Shown: one piece after another, positions 53,063 through 60,926 of the stretch
Numbering within the stretch: position 1 is the stretch's first letter
Layout: each line of letters starts with the position of its first letter
Assembly: GCA_013297875.1 (NCBI GenBank)
Contig: JAAFIW010000008.1
Location: 62,001-126,000 of the forward strand
Reading direction: 5' to 3'
DNA length: 64,000 nucleotides
Source of the DNA: Comamonadaceae bacterium
GTDB lineage: Bacteria > Pseudomonadota > Gammaproteobacteria > Burkholderiales > Burkholderiaceae_C
The notes under the pieces: model-generated
What the model was told of the DNA's origin: nothing
What the model saw: the letters and a program-made list of their open reading frames with translations, nothing else
The model's database searches: none
Made by a program: the position numbers and the translations under genes

Positions 53063-53305
53063 ATGCGATTGCCGCGTGATTTGACGGGTGCGCAACTCAT
53101 CAGCGCATTGACAAAGTTGGGTTACCTACGCACCCGACAAACGGGTAGCCATGTGCGCATCACTTGCTCACAGCCCGTGCAGCACCACGTGACCGTGCCG
53201 CTACACGACCCGTTGCGCATCGGCACGTTGGCTGCGATTCTTCAAGACGTTGCGCAAGTGCAAAGCCTCTCCCGAGACGAGTTGCTGATTCGGCTGTTTG
53301 GCTGA
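53063..53305 (+). CDS. HicA-family mRNA interferase toxin candidate
   Basis: An 80-residue protein with the HicA (YcfA) dsRBD-like pattern: SALTKLGYLRTRQTGSHVRI, with the catalytic His in GSHVRI (residue about 35), and HHVTVPLHDPLRIGTLAAIL. HicA toxins cleave mRNA and stop growth until the antitoxin returns. It ends 14 nt before cas4. Within the cas operon it could act as an addiction unit or respond to loss of cas transcription; this is inferred. No strong ribosome site, which fits translation coupled to the antitoxin. Confidence 0.75.
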   Translation: MRLPRDLTGAQLISALTKLGYLRTRQTGSHVRITCSQPVQHHVTVPLHDPLRIGTLAAILQDVAQVQSLSRDELLIRLFG

Positions 53306-53319
53306 TTTTCCAGCGCACC

Positions 53320-53961
53320 ATGCCCGCAGAAGCCGACCCAATTCCCCTGTCAGCCCTGCAACACTGGGCCTACTGCCCGCGCCAGTGCGCGCTGATTCAC
53401 CTGGAGCAAGCGTTTGACGAGAACGTGCACACCCTGCGCGGCCAGGCCGTGCATGCGCGGGTGGACAAGCCGGGTGTTGAAACCGCCAAGGGCGTGCGCG
53501 TGGAGCGGGCACTGCCGCTGTGGCATGACGAACTTGGCCTGGTAGGCAAAGCCGATGTGGTGGAGTTTTTGCCCGATGGCACGCCCTACCCGGTGGAATA
53601 CAAGCACGGCAGCCGCCACAAAGCCACTGCCATTGCCGCTTGCGACGATGTGCAACTGGCCGGGCAGGCCCTGTGCCTGCAAGCCATGACCGGCCATGTA
53701 GTGAATGAAGGCGCGATTTACTACGCCTCGTCCAAGCGCAGGCGCGTGGTGCCCATCACGCCTGCGCTGCGCGAGCAGGTGGCGCACACCGCGCAAGCTG
53801 TGGCACACATGCTGCGCTCGGGTATCTTGCCTGCGGTGTTACCGCCCGACCTGGCCGCGCAGCGCTGCAAGGCCTGCTCACTCATCGACCGTTGCCAGCC
53901 GCAGGCCGTGGCAGCGCAGGTGCAGGCCGCACGCGCTGCGTTGTTCGATCCAGACCGGTAA
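53320..53961 (+). CDS. cas4: Cas4 exonuclease of the adaptation module
   Basis: Cas4 trims prespacers and checks the PAM with Cas1-Cas2. The 213-residue protein has the Fe-S cysteines (YCPRQC near the start and CKACSLIDRC at the end), a RecB-type nuclease core with the Asp of GKADVVEF, VEYKHGSRH, and QLAGQALCLQAM (QxxxY-like region). All four Cys are visible. It begins MPAEADPIPLSALQHW; longer frames upstream overlap the HicA-like gene and are rejected. From here the sequence is strongly GC-rich, unlike cas3-cas7c. Confidence 0.92.
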   Translation: MPAEADPIPLSALQHWAYCPRQCALIHLEQAFDENVHTLRGQAVHARVDKPGVETAKGVRVERALPLWHDELGLVGKADVVEFLPDGTPYPVEYKHGSRHKATAIAACDDVQLAGQALCLQAMTGHVVNEGAIYYASSKRRRVVPITPALREQVAHTAQAVAHMLRSGILPAVLPPDLAAQRCKACSLIDRCQPQAVAAQVQAARAALFDPDR

Positions 53962-53981
53962 GTCGAATTGAAAGAGGCGCC

Positions 53982-55022
53982 ATGCAACTGCTCAACACCC
54001 TTTACGTCACCACGCCCGAAACCTACCTGCGGCTGGACAACGACACCCTGCGTGTGGAGGTAGAGCGCGAAACCCGGCTGCGCGTGCCGCTGCACCACCT
54101 GGGCGCGGTGGTGTGCTTTGGCTCGGTGGGTTTGTCGTCGCCACTCATGCACCGGCTGGCCGACAGCGGCATTGCGCTGGTGCTGCTGGACGACAACGGC
54201 CGCTTCAAGGCCCGGCTGGAAGGCGCGGTGACGGGCAATGTGCTGCTGCGCCAGGCCCAGTTTGCGCGGGCCGGCGATGCCGCCTACACGCTGGACCTGG
54301 CCCGGGCCTTTGTGGCAGGCAAGATCAAAAACAGCCGCCAGGTGCTGCAGCGTGGCGCGCGTGAAGCCAAAGACGAGGGCGAAGCCCGCATGCTCACCCG
54401 CGCCGCAGACGACCTGGCCGCCAGCCTGCGCGCCTTACCGGACGCAACCGATCTGAATGTGGTGCGCGGCCTGGAAGGCGAAGCGGCCCGCCAGTACTTT
54501 GCCGGCATCAACCTGCTGGTGCGTGCCGATGCGCGTGAACACTTCCAGATGGATGGCCGAACCCGCCGCCCGCCCAGAGATCAATTGAATGCCTTGCTAT
54601 CATTTTTATACGCGATGTGGATGAACGACTGCCGCAGCGCGCTGGAGGCTGCGGGGCTGGATCCGCAAGTTGGCTTCTTGCATGCGCTGCGCCCGGGCCG
54701 CGCCGCGCTGGCGCTGGATTTGATGGAAGAGTTTCGCCCCTGGGCAGACCGGCTGGCACTCAGCCTGGTCAACCGCGGGCAGCTCGGCGCAGCAGACTTT
54801 GCCTTGCACGAAGGTGGCGGCGTGTCGCTGGCTCCCGACGCACGCAAAGCCGTGGTGATAGCCTTTCAGGAGCGCAAAAAAGACGAGATCAACCACCCCT
54901 TGCTGGCACAGGCTGTGCCGCTGGGCTTGGTGCCCCTGGTGCAGGCGCGCCTGCTGGCGCGTGCGCTGCGTGATGACGCCGCGCCAAATGCCTACCCTTA
55001 TGTGCCGTTCATTAACAAATAG
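53982..55022 (+). CDS. cas1: CRISPR integrase Cas1 (type I-C)
   Basis: Cas1 is the metal-dependent integrase that inserts new spacers at the leader end. The 346-residue protein starts MQLLNTLYVTTPETYLRLD, a I-C-type Cas1 start, with an N-terminal beta domain and a helical catalytic domain having Glu in VVRGLEGEAARQYF, His in GFLHALRPGR and Glu/Asp in LALDLMEEFRPW. The end PYVPFINK is complete. AAAGAGGC precedes the ATG. It is 20 nt after cas4 and 18 nt before cas2. Confidence 0.95.
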   Translation: MQLLNTLYVTTPETYLRLDNDTLRVEVERETRLRVPLHHLGAVVCFGSVGLSSPLMHRLADSGIALVLLDDNGRFKARLEGAVTGNVLLRQAQFARAGDAAYTLDLARAFVAGKIKNSRQVLQRGAREAKDEGEARMLTRAADDLAASLRALPDATDLNVVRGLEGEAARQYFAGINLLVRADAREHFQMDGRTRRPPRDQLNALLSFLYAMWMNDCRSALEAAGLDPQVGFLHALRPGRAALALDLMEEFRPWADRLALSLVNRGQLGAADFALHEGGGVSLAPDARKAVVIAFQERKKDEINHPLLAQAVPLGLVPLVQARLLARALRDDAAPNAYPYVPFINK

Positions 55023-55040
55023 ACTTTTTTGGAGGTTGCC

Positions 55041-55331
55041 ATGCTGGTTCTGGTTTGCTACGACGTGAGCACCGAAACCCAAGCAGGCCGCCGTCGGCTG
55101 CGGCGTGTGGCCAAGGTGTGCGAGTCCACCGGCCAGCGCGTGCAAAAGTCGGTGTTTGAGTGCCAGGTCAACCTGGCGCAGTTTGAGGAGCTGGAGCGCA
55201 AGCTACTGGCCGAAATCGACGTCACAGCAGACTGCCTGCGCCTGTACCGCATGCCCGAAACCCGTGGCTTTGAGGCCCGGGAGCACGGCAGCTTCAAAGC
55301 GGTGGACTTCGATGGCCCGCTGGTTTTGTAG
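55041..55331 (+). CDS. cas2: CRISPR adaptation subunit Cas2
   Basis: Cas2 bridges two Cas1 dimers in the integrase complex. The 96-residue protein has the ferredoxin-like beginning [20 protein letters not shown] with the first-strand Asp, then [11 protein letters not shown] and a basic/acidic helix. The start was chosen at ATG 55041 because GGAGG lies 6 nt upstream; an alternative start 12 nt earlier is unlikely. It is the last cas gene; the leader and array follow. Confidence 0.94.
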   Translation: MLVLVCYDVSTETQAGRRRLRRVAKVCESTGQRVQKSVFECQVNLAQFEELERKLLAEIDVTADCLRLYRMPETRGFEAREHGSFKAVDFDGPLVL

Positions 55332-55561
55332 CTTCGGCAGCTGGTTTTGCAGAGCCTTCCTAGCCACCCGCGTGGTACCTTCTCAGCGCGAACCTGAAGT
55401 GGCGCAACTCTGCTCAGTTGGTTCGCGCCTCCTGTAAGTGCCTGATTTATATGTTCAATTTGAAATCTCAGTGGAAATTTGACACGGATGTCGGCATCTG
55501 GTCAAACGGTTCGCGGAAAACCTGGAATTTCTGTTTGGGGATAGGTACTTATTGAGGATGA
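55332..55561 (+). promoter_or_regulatory. CRISPR leader
   Basis: A 230-nt non-coding stretch between cas2 and the first repeat. The last about 120 nt are AT-rich (for example TTATATGTTCAATTTGAAAT) in contrast to cas2, as expected for a leader with promoter and integration signals. The degenerate repeat is at the far end of the array, which confirms that the leader is on this side. Confidence 0.75.
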
Positions 55562-57386
55562 GATTCGCCCGCCAGTATTGGCGGGCGTGGATTGAAACAA
55601 GTTGTGGACGTGGTTGTGGACGGCGCAAGTTGGATTCGCCCGCCAGTATTGGCGGGCGTGGATTGAAACAACGCCGACCAAACACCTCCAGTAAATAAGA
55701 TTTGATTCGCCCGCCAGTATTGGCGGGCGTGGATTGAAACTGCGCGGGCTTTTTCGGGGAGCATGGCGCGGTCGGGATTCGCCCGCCAGTATTGGCGGGC
55801 GTGGATTGAAACTTTCAAAAAAATATTTTGCATCTGTTTTTTTTAGGATTCGCCCGCCAGTATTGGCGGGCGTGGATTGAAACCGCCCGTTCGCCTGCGC
55901 GTACCTACTAGGGCCTAGATTCGCCCGCCAGTATTGGCGGGCGTGGATTGAAACAAAGTTTTTGAGTCGCAGGCCATGGGATTGCTCCGATTCGCCCGCC
56001 AGTATTGGCGGGCGTGGATTGAAACTGCCCGCCGTGCCGCTGGTGATCGAGCAGGTGCTCGATTCGCCCGCCAGTATTGGCGGGCGTGGATTGAAACCGT
56101 ATGCCAATAATTCTCGAACGCATAGCGCCTCGATTCGCCCGCCAGTATTGGCGGGCGTGGATTGAAACCGCGCCGAGTGGGATAACCTGAGCTGGCGCAA
56201 AGGATTCGCCCGCCAGTATTGGCGGGCGTGGATTGAAACAATTAATTCACAGACATTTACCCCAGGTTCTGCGGATTCGCCCGCCAGTATTGGCGGGCGT
56301 GGATTGAAACCCACCCTGTGGGCAGTCGTATCGAAAAGCCCCGAAGATTCGCCCGCCAGTATTGGCGGGCGTGGATTGAAACACCTTGCCCACGGCCACC
56401 GCGAAACGCCCGGCCTGGATTCGCCCGCCAGTATTGGCGGGCGTGGATTGAAACACCAATAAGCCAATGGGCAAGCTTGGCCGGATGCGATTCGCCCGCC
56501 AGTATTGGCGGGCGTGGATTGAAACGCCCATGCTCTCAGCCATGCGGCTCATGTCGCAGTGATTCGCCCGCCAGTATTGGCGGGCGTGGATTGAAACAGG
56601 GCCAGCTCGCGGTCGGTGAACGGCTTCGCGCCGATTCGCCCGCCAGTATTGGCGGGCGTGGATTGAAACAGCAGCGCGCTGGACTTTGGCAGCGATGCGC
56701 TGGGATTCGCCCGCCAGTATTGGCGGGCGTGGATTGAAACACTGACGCTTGTATTCCCGGCTGGTTATGAGGCGGCGATTCGCCCGCCAGTATTGGCGGG
56801 CGTGGATTGAAACAAATTCTCAAACGGGAAAACTGCACTCAAACCCTGATTCGCCCGCCAGTATTGGCGGGCGTGGATTGAAACAATGCGTGACTGGTTA
56901 AAATCTATTGAGAGCGCCGATTCGCCCGCCAGTATTGGCGGGCGTGGATTGAAACCATTGAAATATTTACCGATGACCAAGGCAGACACCGATTCGCCCG
57001 CCAGTATTGGCGGGCGTGGATTGAAACATAGATCCCCCGCATTGCTTGGGTAGCTGCGACCGATTCGCCCGCCAGTATTGGCGGGCGTGGATTGAAACCA
57101 CGCCCGGCAAAGGCAGTGCTAATTTGTGCCTAGATTCGCCCGCCAGTATTGGCGGGCGTGGATTGAAACTGCCGACAAGCCGATACAGCGGCTACACGCT
57201 GCGCAGATTCGCCCGCCAGTATTGGCGGGCGTGGATTGAAACCTCGGCATACACCGCACCCTCGACGGCTTGCTCAAAGATTCGCCCGCCAGTATTGGCG
57301 GGCGTGGATTGAAACAACTTTGCGTATGACAGCCTGGGCACCGTTGACAGATTCGCCCGCCAGTATTGGCGGGCGTGGATTTACAT
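55562..57386 (+). CRISPR. type I-C CRISPR array, 26 repeats and 25 spacers
   Basis: The repeat is 37 bp, from GATTCGCCCG to GTGGATTGAAAC, invariant in copies 1-25. A perfect 9-bp stem (CGCCCGCCA and TGGCGGGCG) encloses a GTAT loop, and the 3' end ATTGAAAC is that of type I-C repeats. The first repeat is 55562-55598. Spacers are 34-36 nt (for example 55599-55632, 55741-55775). The last repeat, from 57350, is intact for 32 bases and then reads TACAT instead of TGAAAC. The array is transcribed in the same direction as the cas genes. Repeats of this subtype are more often 32 nt, so the extra 5' bases are notable. Confidence 0.98.
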
Positions 57387-57929
57387 AACCGCAGTCCCGC
57401 AAAAGCTTAGTCAGAGGTTGCTGAGGGCAGGGCTAGTGCAAAAAACTGGTGTAGCACCCTGTTTTCTGAGCAAAACAAGTGAACGTGCACAGTCCATATG
57501 CTCAAGCAGCTATCTTTTCTGTAGCGAACTCAATGGGTAAGCGTGGTGTCCTGTGGATCGGGCTGGCGCAAGCTCGGTCACACAGGGATCGCTTGGGTGT
57601 CGGCTGGGTGGGCCCAGTCGGCTGTGTCTTCGGTGCCTGGGGCAAGCGCGGGTGCGCCGCAAACGCCCGGTCCAGTGCCCGCGCAGGCACCCCAGCCTGC
57701 AGTGGGGGCCGCCGTGCTGCGCAGCCACCCGCACTGGCGTGCACCCGACCGACTGCTGGCCGCCATTCGGGTGGTGCTGACAACGCACACGCCCAGCGAT
57801 TCGGCGGGGCCTTGGACGCGCACGGTGCAGTAACGTTATTTGGGGGTGAGTGCAAGCAGGCTTGGTTGACCACTTTCGTGCGCTTGGCGTAACCTTTGTG
57901 CTCTCTGAGTTTTTGACCGCACATGCGCT
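57387..57929. other. 543-nt region after the array without a clear gene
   Basis: Short overlapping frames of Pro/Ala-rich composition exist in several phases (about 57540-57835), but no frame is convincing; one (57543-57833 on the plus strand) may be a remnant of a secreted protein. A short dispersed repeat, TGCTCAAGCAGCTAT then CTGTAGC, is at 57497-57523. No RNA gene was recognised. Confidence 0.45.
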
Positions 57930-58748
57930 ATGACCACTTTCCTGGCCCACCTGACCGACCTGCACATCTGCGAGCCTGGCCAGCTGGCCTATGGCCGTAT
58001 TGACACAGCCACCCACCTGAAAACCGCCGTGCAATCGGTGCTGCGCCTGCCCCAGCCGCCGCATGCAGTGGTGTTCAGTGGCGACCTGGTGGACTTTGGC
58101 CGGGCCGACGAATATGCCCATCTGCGCGAGCTGCTCAAGCCCCTGTCCATGCCGCTGTACCTGCTCCCCGGCAACCACGATGAGCGCAGCCAACTGCGCA
58201 AAAGCTTTCCTGATCACACCTACCTGGGCGCTGAAGGCTTTGTTCAATACACGGTGAAAGTGGGCGGTTTGCGGTTGATCGCGCTGGACACCATCACCCC
58301 CGGCCAGCCCTACGGCCAGCTGTGCAACCAGCGCCTGGACTGGTTGGCCATGCAGCTGAAAACCTATGCACACGAGCCGGTGGTCATCGCCATGCACCAC
58401 CCACCGTTTGCCACGCTCATTGGCCACATGGATGCCATTGGCCTGCGCGAAGGCGCTGCCGAGCTGGAAGCCCTGGTGGCGCAATACCCCAACGTGCAGC
58501 GCATCATCTGCGGCCATTTGCACCGCGCGATTGACGTGCGCTTTGGCGGCAGCATGGCCTGCACCACACCGTCGCCCGCGCACCAGGTGTGCCTGAACCT
58601 GGACCCGCAAGCTGCCCCGGCCTGGGCCCTGGAGCCACCGGCGTTTCGTCTGCTGGCACTGCCGGCCCTACCCGCTGCTCAGCGCCTGATCAGCCACCTG
58701 GTGCCCTGCGGTAGCTTTGACGGGCCGCACCCGTTTCATGATGCCTAA
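57930..58748 (+). CDS. CpdA-like metallophosphoesterase
   Basis: A 272-residue calcineurin-fold enzyme with all five metal motifs: LTDLHIC, VVFSGDLVDFG, LLPGNHDER, MHHPPF and IICGHLHRAI. The family includes the 3',5'-cyclic-AMP phosphodiesterase CpdA, which the length and DLHIC start resemble, but other phosphodiester substrates are possible. No signal peptide is present, so it acts in the cytoplasm. It stands alone; its neighbours are repeat-rich gaps on both sides. Confidence 0.88.
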   Translation: MTTFLAHLTDLHICEPGQLAYGRIDTATHLKTAVQSVLRLPQPPHAVVFSGDLVDFGRADEYAHLRELLKPLSMPLYLLPGNHDERSQLRKSFPDHTYLGAEGFVQYTVKVGGLRLIALDTITPGQPYGQLCNQRLDWLAMQLKTYAHEPVVIAMHHPPFATLIGHMDAIGLREGAAELEALVAQYPNVQRIICGHLHRAIDVRFGGSMACTTPSPAHQVCLNLDPQAAPAWALEPPAFRLLALPALPAAQRLISHLVPCGSFDGPHPFHDA

Positions 58749-58810
58749 ATTTTGGGTGACGAATGCGTAAAGCTGCCTGATTCAGTACATGCCTCAGACG
58801 CGACCAATCC

Positions 58811-58906
58811 GTCATTGCCGCGAGGCGGGAATCCAGGTGCGCGGTGGTGCCGGTAGCAGGGGATTTGAGTACGCTGAGCGTGGATTCCCGCCTGCGCGGG
58901 AATGAC
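58811..58906. repeat. paired ATTCCC-GGGAAT palindromes, second copy
   Basis: GTCATTGCCGCGAGGCGGGA on the left, with one mismatch in its core, and ATTCCCGCCTGCGCGGGAAT on the right, ending GAATGAC. Same arrangement as 11538-11633. Confidence 0.8.
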
Positions 58907-58964
58907 GATCTGAGGCATGTATCTATTGAGCGTTTCAAAAAACATGACGGCTGGAACGCTCGAT

Positions 58965-59000
58965 CCCTCACCCCAGCCCTCTCCCGGAGGGAGAGGGTGA
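58965..59000. repeat. C-rich inverted repeat, solo copy
   Basis: CCCTCACCCCAGCCCTCTCC then CGGAGGGAGAGGGTGA, the reverse orientation of the copy at 45403-45441. Confidence 0.7.
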
Positions 59001-59281
59001 AAACAGTCCAACTCACTGTCGTGAATTTGGAAGAGATCAATAATCCTAGAAACAGCAGTTGACCGCTCGTCCCGGCAACTTTTACCAATGAAATCAAACA
59101 CTTGTAGCGTTGAGCGACCTCACCAGTTGGGTGAGAACGCTACGCACCCAATTGAGCCGCCCTGGCGTGCGCTGGCTGCGTTGCTCCTCCTAGCAGGCAA
59201 GAGCCTGCGTCGTCGTCACGCCTTGCCAGCCCACCCCATGACGACCCACTTGGGCGCGTCCAACCACTGTTTCTAGGATAA

Positions 59282-60088
59282 TCAGGTAAAGCTGTGCGCT
59301 TGAATCACCCGCGCCGCTTCATCGGTGAACTGCCCGGCGGCCACCATGGCTTGCACGGTTTGCGGTGTGAGCAGGGCGAATTGCGCCACCTCACCGTCTT
59401 GATTCACCGGCTGCACGCCCTCCGGTAGCACCGCACGAAACCAGTCAATTCGCTCGCTCATGTAGCCTGCACCGTGCCCCTCGCTGCTGGGTTTTTCAAT
59501 GTGCACGGCACCGCCGTGCTGTAGGTCTTGCAACTGCGCCAAGTGCAGCCCCGCCTCTTCCCAGGTTTCGCGTGCCACGGCGCAAAGCAGTGTGGCATCC
59601 AGCGCATCGTCGGCACTGACCATGCCGCCCATCAGCGTGTCCCACAGGCCCGGGTCGTTCGGCTTGTTTAGCGCGCGCTGCTGCACCCACAGACGACCAT
59701 CGGGCGCGCAGCCCACCAGGTGCACCGCCTGCGTGGCAATGCCCAGCACCCGAACCGCCGCGCGCTCCACCGTGCCTAGGCGCTGGCCCTGCGCGTTGCA
59801 CACCGCCAGTTGCTCGTTGCGCCAGGCACCGGCCAGGCCTGCATGGCGCAAAGCCTGCGCCAGCTGGTTCAGCCCGCCCGTGACGGGCCCTTCGACCTGC
59901 CAGCCTAGCGTTTTGTTTTGCTCCTTATTTTGTAGCTGCTTGAGCAATAAACGTATGGGCTGATGGCCGATTTGATTCAAAAAATCAGGTTCAACCGAGC
60001 CCACGGCATGCCACACGCCTTCAGCCTGCACCCACAGCGGTACGCGCGGGCGCAAGGGCGCTTGCCGGCCGCTCTCCACCTCGTTCAA
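59282..60088 (-). CDS. Nudix hydrolase with DUF4743 N-terminal domain
   Basis: A 268-residue protein: the N-terminal part (about residues 15-115) is a DUF4743-like domain, and a Nudix fold follows at about 116-260. The Nudix helix shows RETWEEAGL at residues 173-181 after GGMVSADDALD, so the REUXEEXGU core is intact although the upstream Glu is replaced by Asp. Homologues include thiamine-pyrophosphokinase-linked Nudix enzymes that remove damaged thiamine diphosphates; whether this one does so is not shown. The codons for LLLKQLQNK come from a short dispersed repeat. It overlaps the next upstream gene by 4 nt. Confidence 0.86.
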   Translation of the reverse strand: MNEVESGRQAPLRPRVPLWVQAEGVWHAVGSVEPDFLNQIGHQPIRLLLKQLQNKEQNKTLGWQVEGPVTGGLNQLAQALRHAGLAGAWRNEQLAVCNAQGQRLGTVERAAVRVLGIATQAVHLVGCAPDGRLWVQQRALNKPNDPGLWDTLMGGMVSADDALDATLLCAVARETWEEAGLHLAQLQDLQHGGAVHIEKPSSEGHGAGYMSERIDWFRAVLPEGVQPVNQDGEVAQFALLTPQTVQAMVAAGQFTDEAARVIQAHSFT

Positions 60089-60738
60089 CGCTTCTTCAGT
60101 GTTTCCAGGCCCAGCCGCCCGTCGCCAAACTCGGCATACGGCCCCGACAGGCTGCCGTCGGTGGCCATGCTGTAGATGCTCACACCGCAGCGCGCGCCGC
60201 CGTAGCTCACCGCCAGGCCATTGCCCTGGCGAATGCCCACGCCGTTGTAAACCGATGCGCTGTCTTTGTAGACCACGCGAAAGGTCTGGCCATTGGCGGT
60301 GATGGTGGTGATGCCGTCATAGGCCTGGCCATTGGCGTCTTTGCCCACCGACTCGTAGGTGCCTTCCAGCTTGTCGGGCGCGCCGGCCTGTTTGGTCAGG
60401 CGCTCGATGCCCAGCGTGGTGTGATCCAGATCGCCCCAGGGGCCGGCCAGCTTGCCACCGGCCTGAATGTCCATGGCGCTGAGCGTGCACTTGTTGCTCG
60501 GCCCCCAGGAAGCAAACAACTGGTTGCCCCGCTGAATGCCCATGCCGCGCTGGGTTTTGCCGTCCGAGTAGGTCAGGCGAAACACCTGGCCCGCCTCGGT
60601 AATGCGCAGGCTGCCGGTGTAGGGCTGGCCATCAAAGTCTTTGCCGGTGACGACGTAATTGCCCGGCAAAGACTGGGCGACCGCCAGGGTGCTCAAGGCC
60701 AGGGCTGCAGCGGCCACGAAAAAGTGTTTGTGGTTCAT
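60085..60738 (-). CDS. periplasmic protein with two homologous halves
   Basis: A 217-residue exported protein with a signal peptide (VAAAALALSTLAVA-Q). The mature part consists of two similar repeats of about 90 residues: LPGNYVVTGKDFDGQPYTGS...LGIERL and LEGTYESVGKDANGQAYDGI...LGLETL, each with a Cys in the second half (NKCTLS, ARCGVS) and a GxxLxGP[WY] near the end. The family is not recognised; a beta-rich lipocalin-like fold is plausible. The long upstream extension in this frame is rejected because it passes through 31-bp tandem repeats. It is coupled to the Nudix gene by a 4-nt overlap. Confidence 0.75.
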   Translation of the reverse strand: MNHKHFFVAAAALALSTLAVAQSLPGNYVVTGKDFDGQPYTGSLRITEAGQVFRLTYSDGKTQRGMGIQRGNQLFASWGPSNKCTLSAMDIQAGGKLAGPWGDLDHTTLGIERLTKQAGAPDKLEGTYESVGKDANGQAYDGITTITANGQTFRVVYKDSASVYNGVGIRQGNGLAVSYGGARCGVSIYSMATDGSLSGPYAEFGDGRLGLETLKKR

Positions 60739-60807
60739 GGTGAATTGAAAAGTAAAAAGGTGTAAAAAATGCCAAGGAAATATAGCGCCAGTTCGCCCGC
60801 TAAGTGA

Positions 60808-60926
60808 CGCTTCAGGCCTGAAGGGCGTTCCACCCCCGCGCTTCAGGCCTGAAGGGCGTTCCACCCCCGCGCTTCAGGCTTGAAGGGCGTTCCACCTCCG
60901 CGCTTCAGGCCTGAAGGGCGTTCCAC
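60808..60926. repeat. 31-bp tandem repeat derived from the 3' end of the MBL gene
   Basis: Units start at 60808, 60839, 60870 and 60901, each beginning CGCTTCAGG and containing the 12-bp palindrome TTCAGGCCTGAA (one base changed in the third copy) and GGGCGTTCCAC. The fourth copy is the last codons and TGA of the MBL-fold gene; the other three lie downstream of it. Confidence 0.93.

Larger units (their letters stand above)
58749..59281. other. 533-nt repeat-rich gap
   Basis: Contains a dRS3-like palindrome pair (58811-58906), a C-rich repeat (58965-59000) and a structured stretch at about 59160-59235 (GGCGTG/CACGCC and GCTGGC/GCCAGC pair around the inner hairpin CAGGC-AAGA-GCCTG). No gene was found. 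Confidence 0.55.

Noticed and set aside
55502-56989. Long minus-strand frames through the CRISPR array with repeated NPRPPILAGES motifs
   Set aside because: They are translations of the 37-bp repeats and spacers; no start or ribosome site, and the array signature is unmistakable.
57479-57892. A 137-codon plus-strand frame after the CRISPR array
   Set aside because: Competing frames of similar length in other phases and low-complexity Ala/Gly/Arg content; no support for a real gene.
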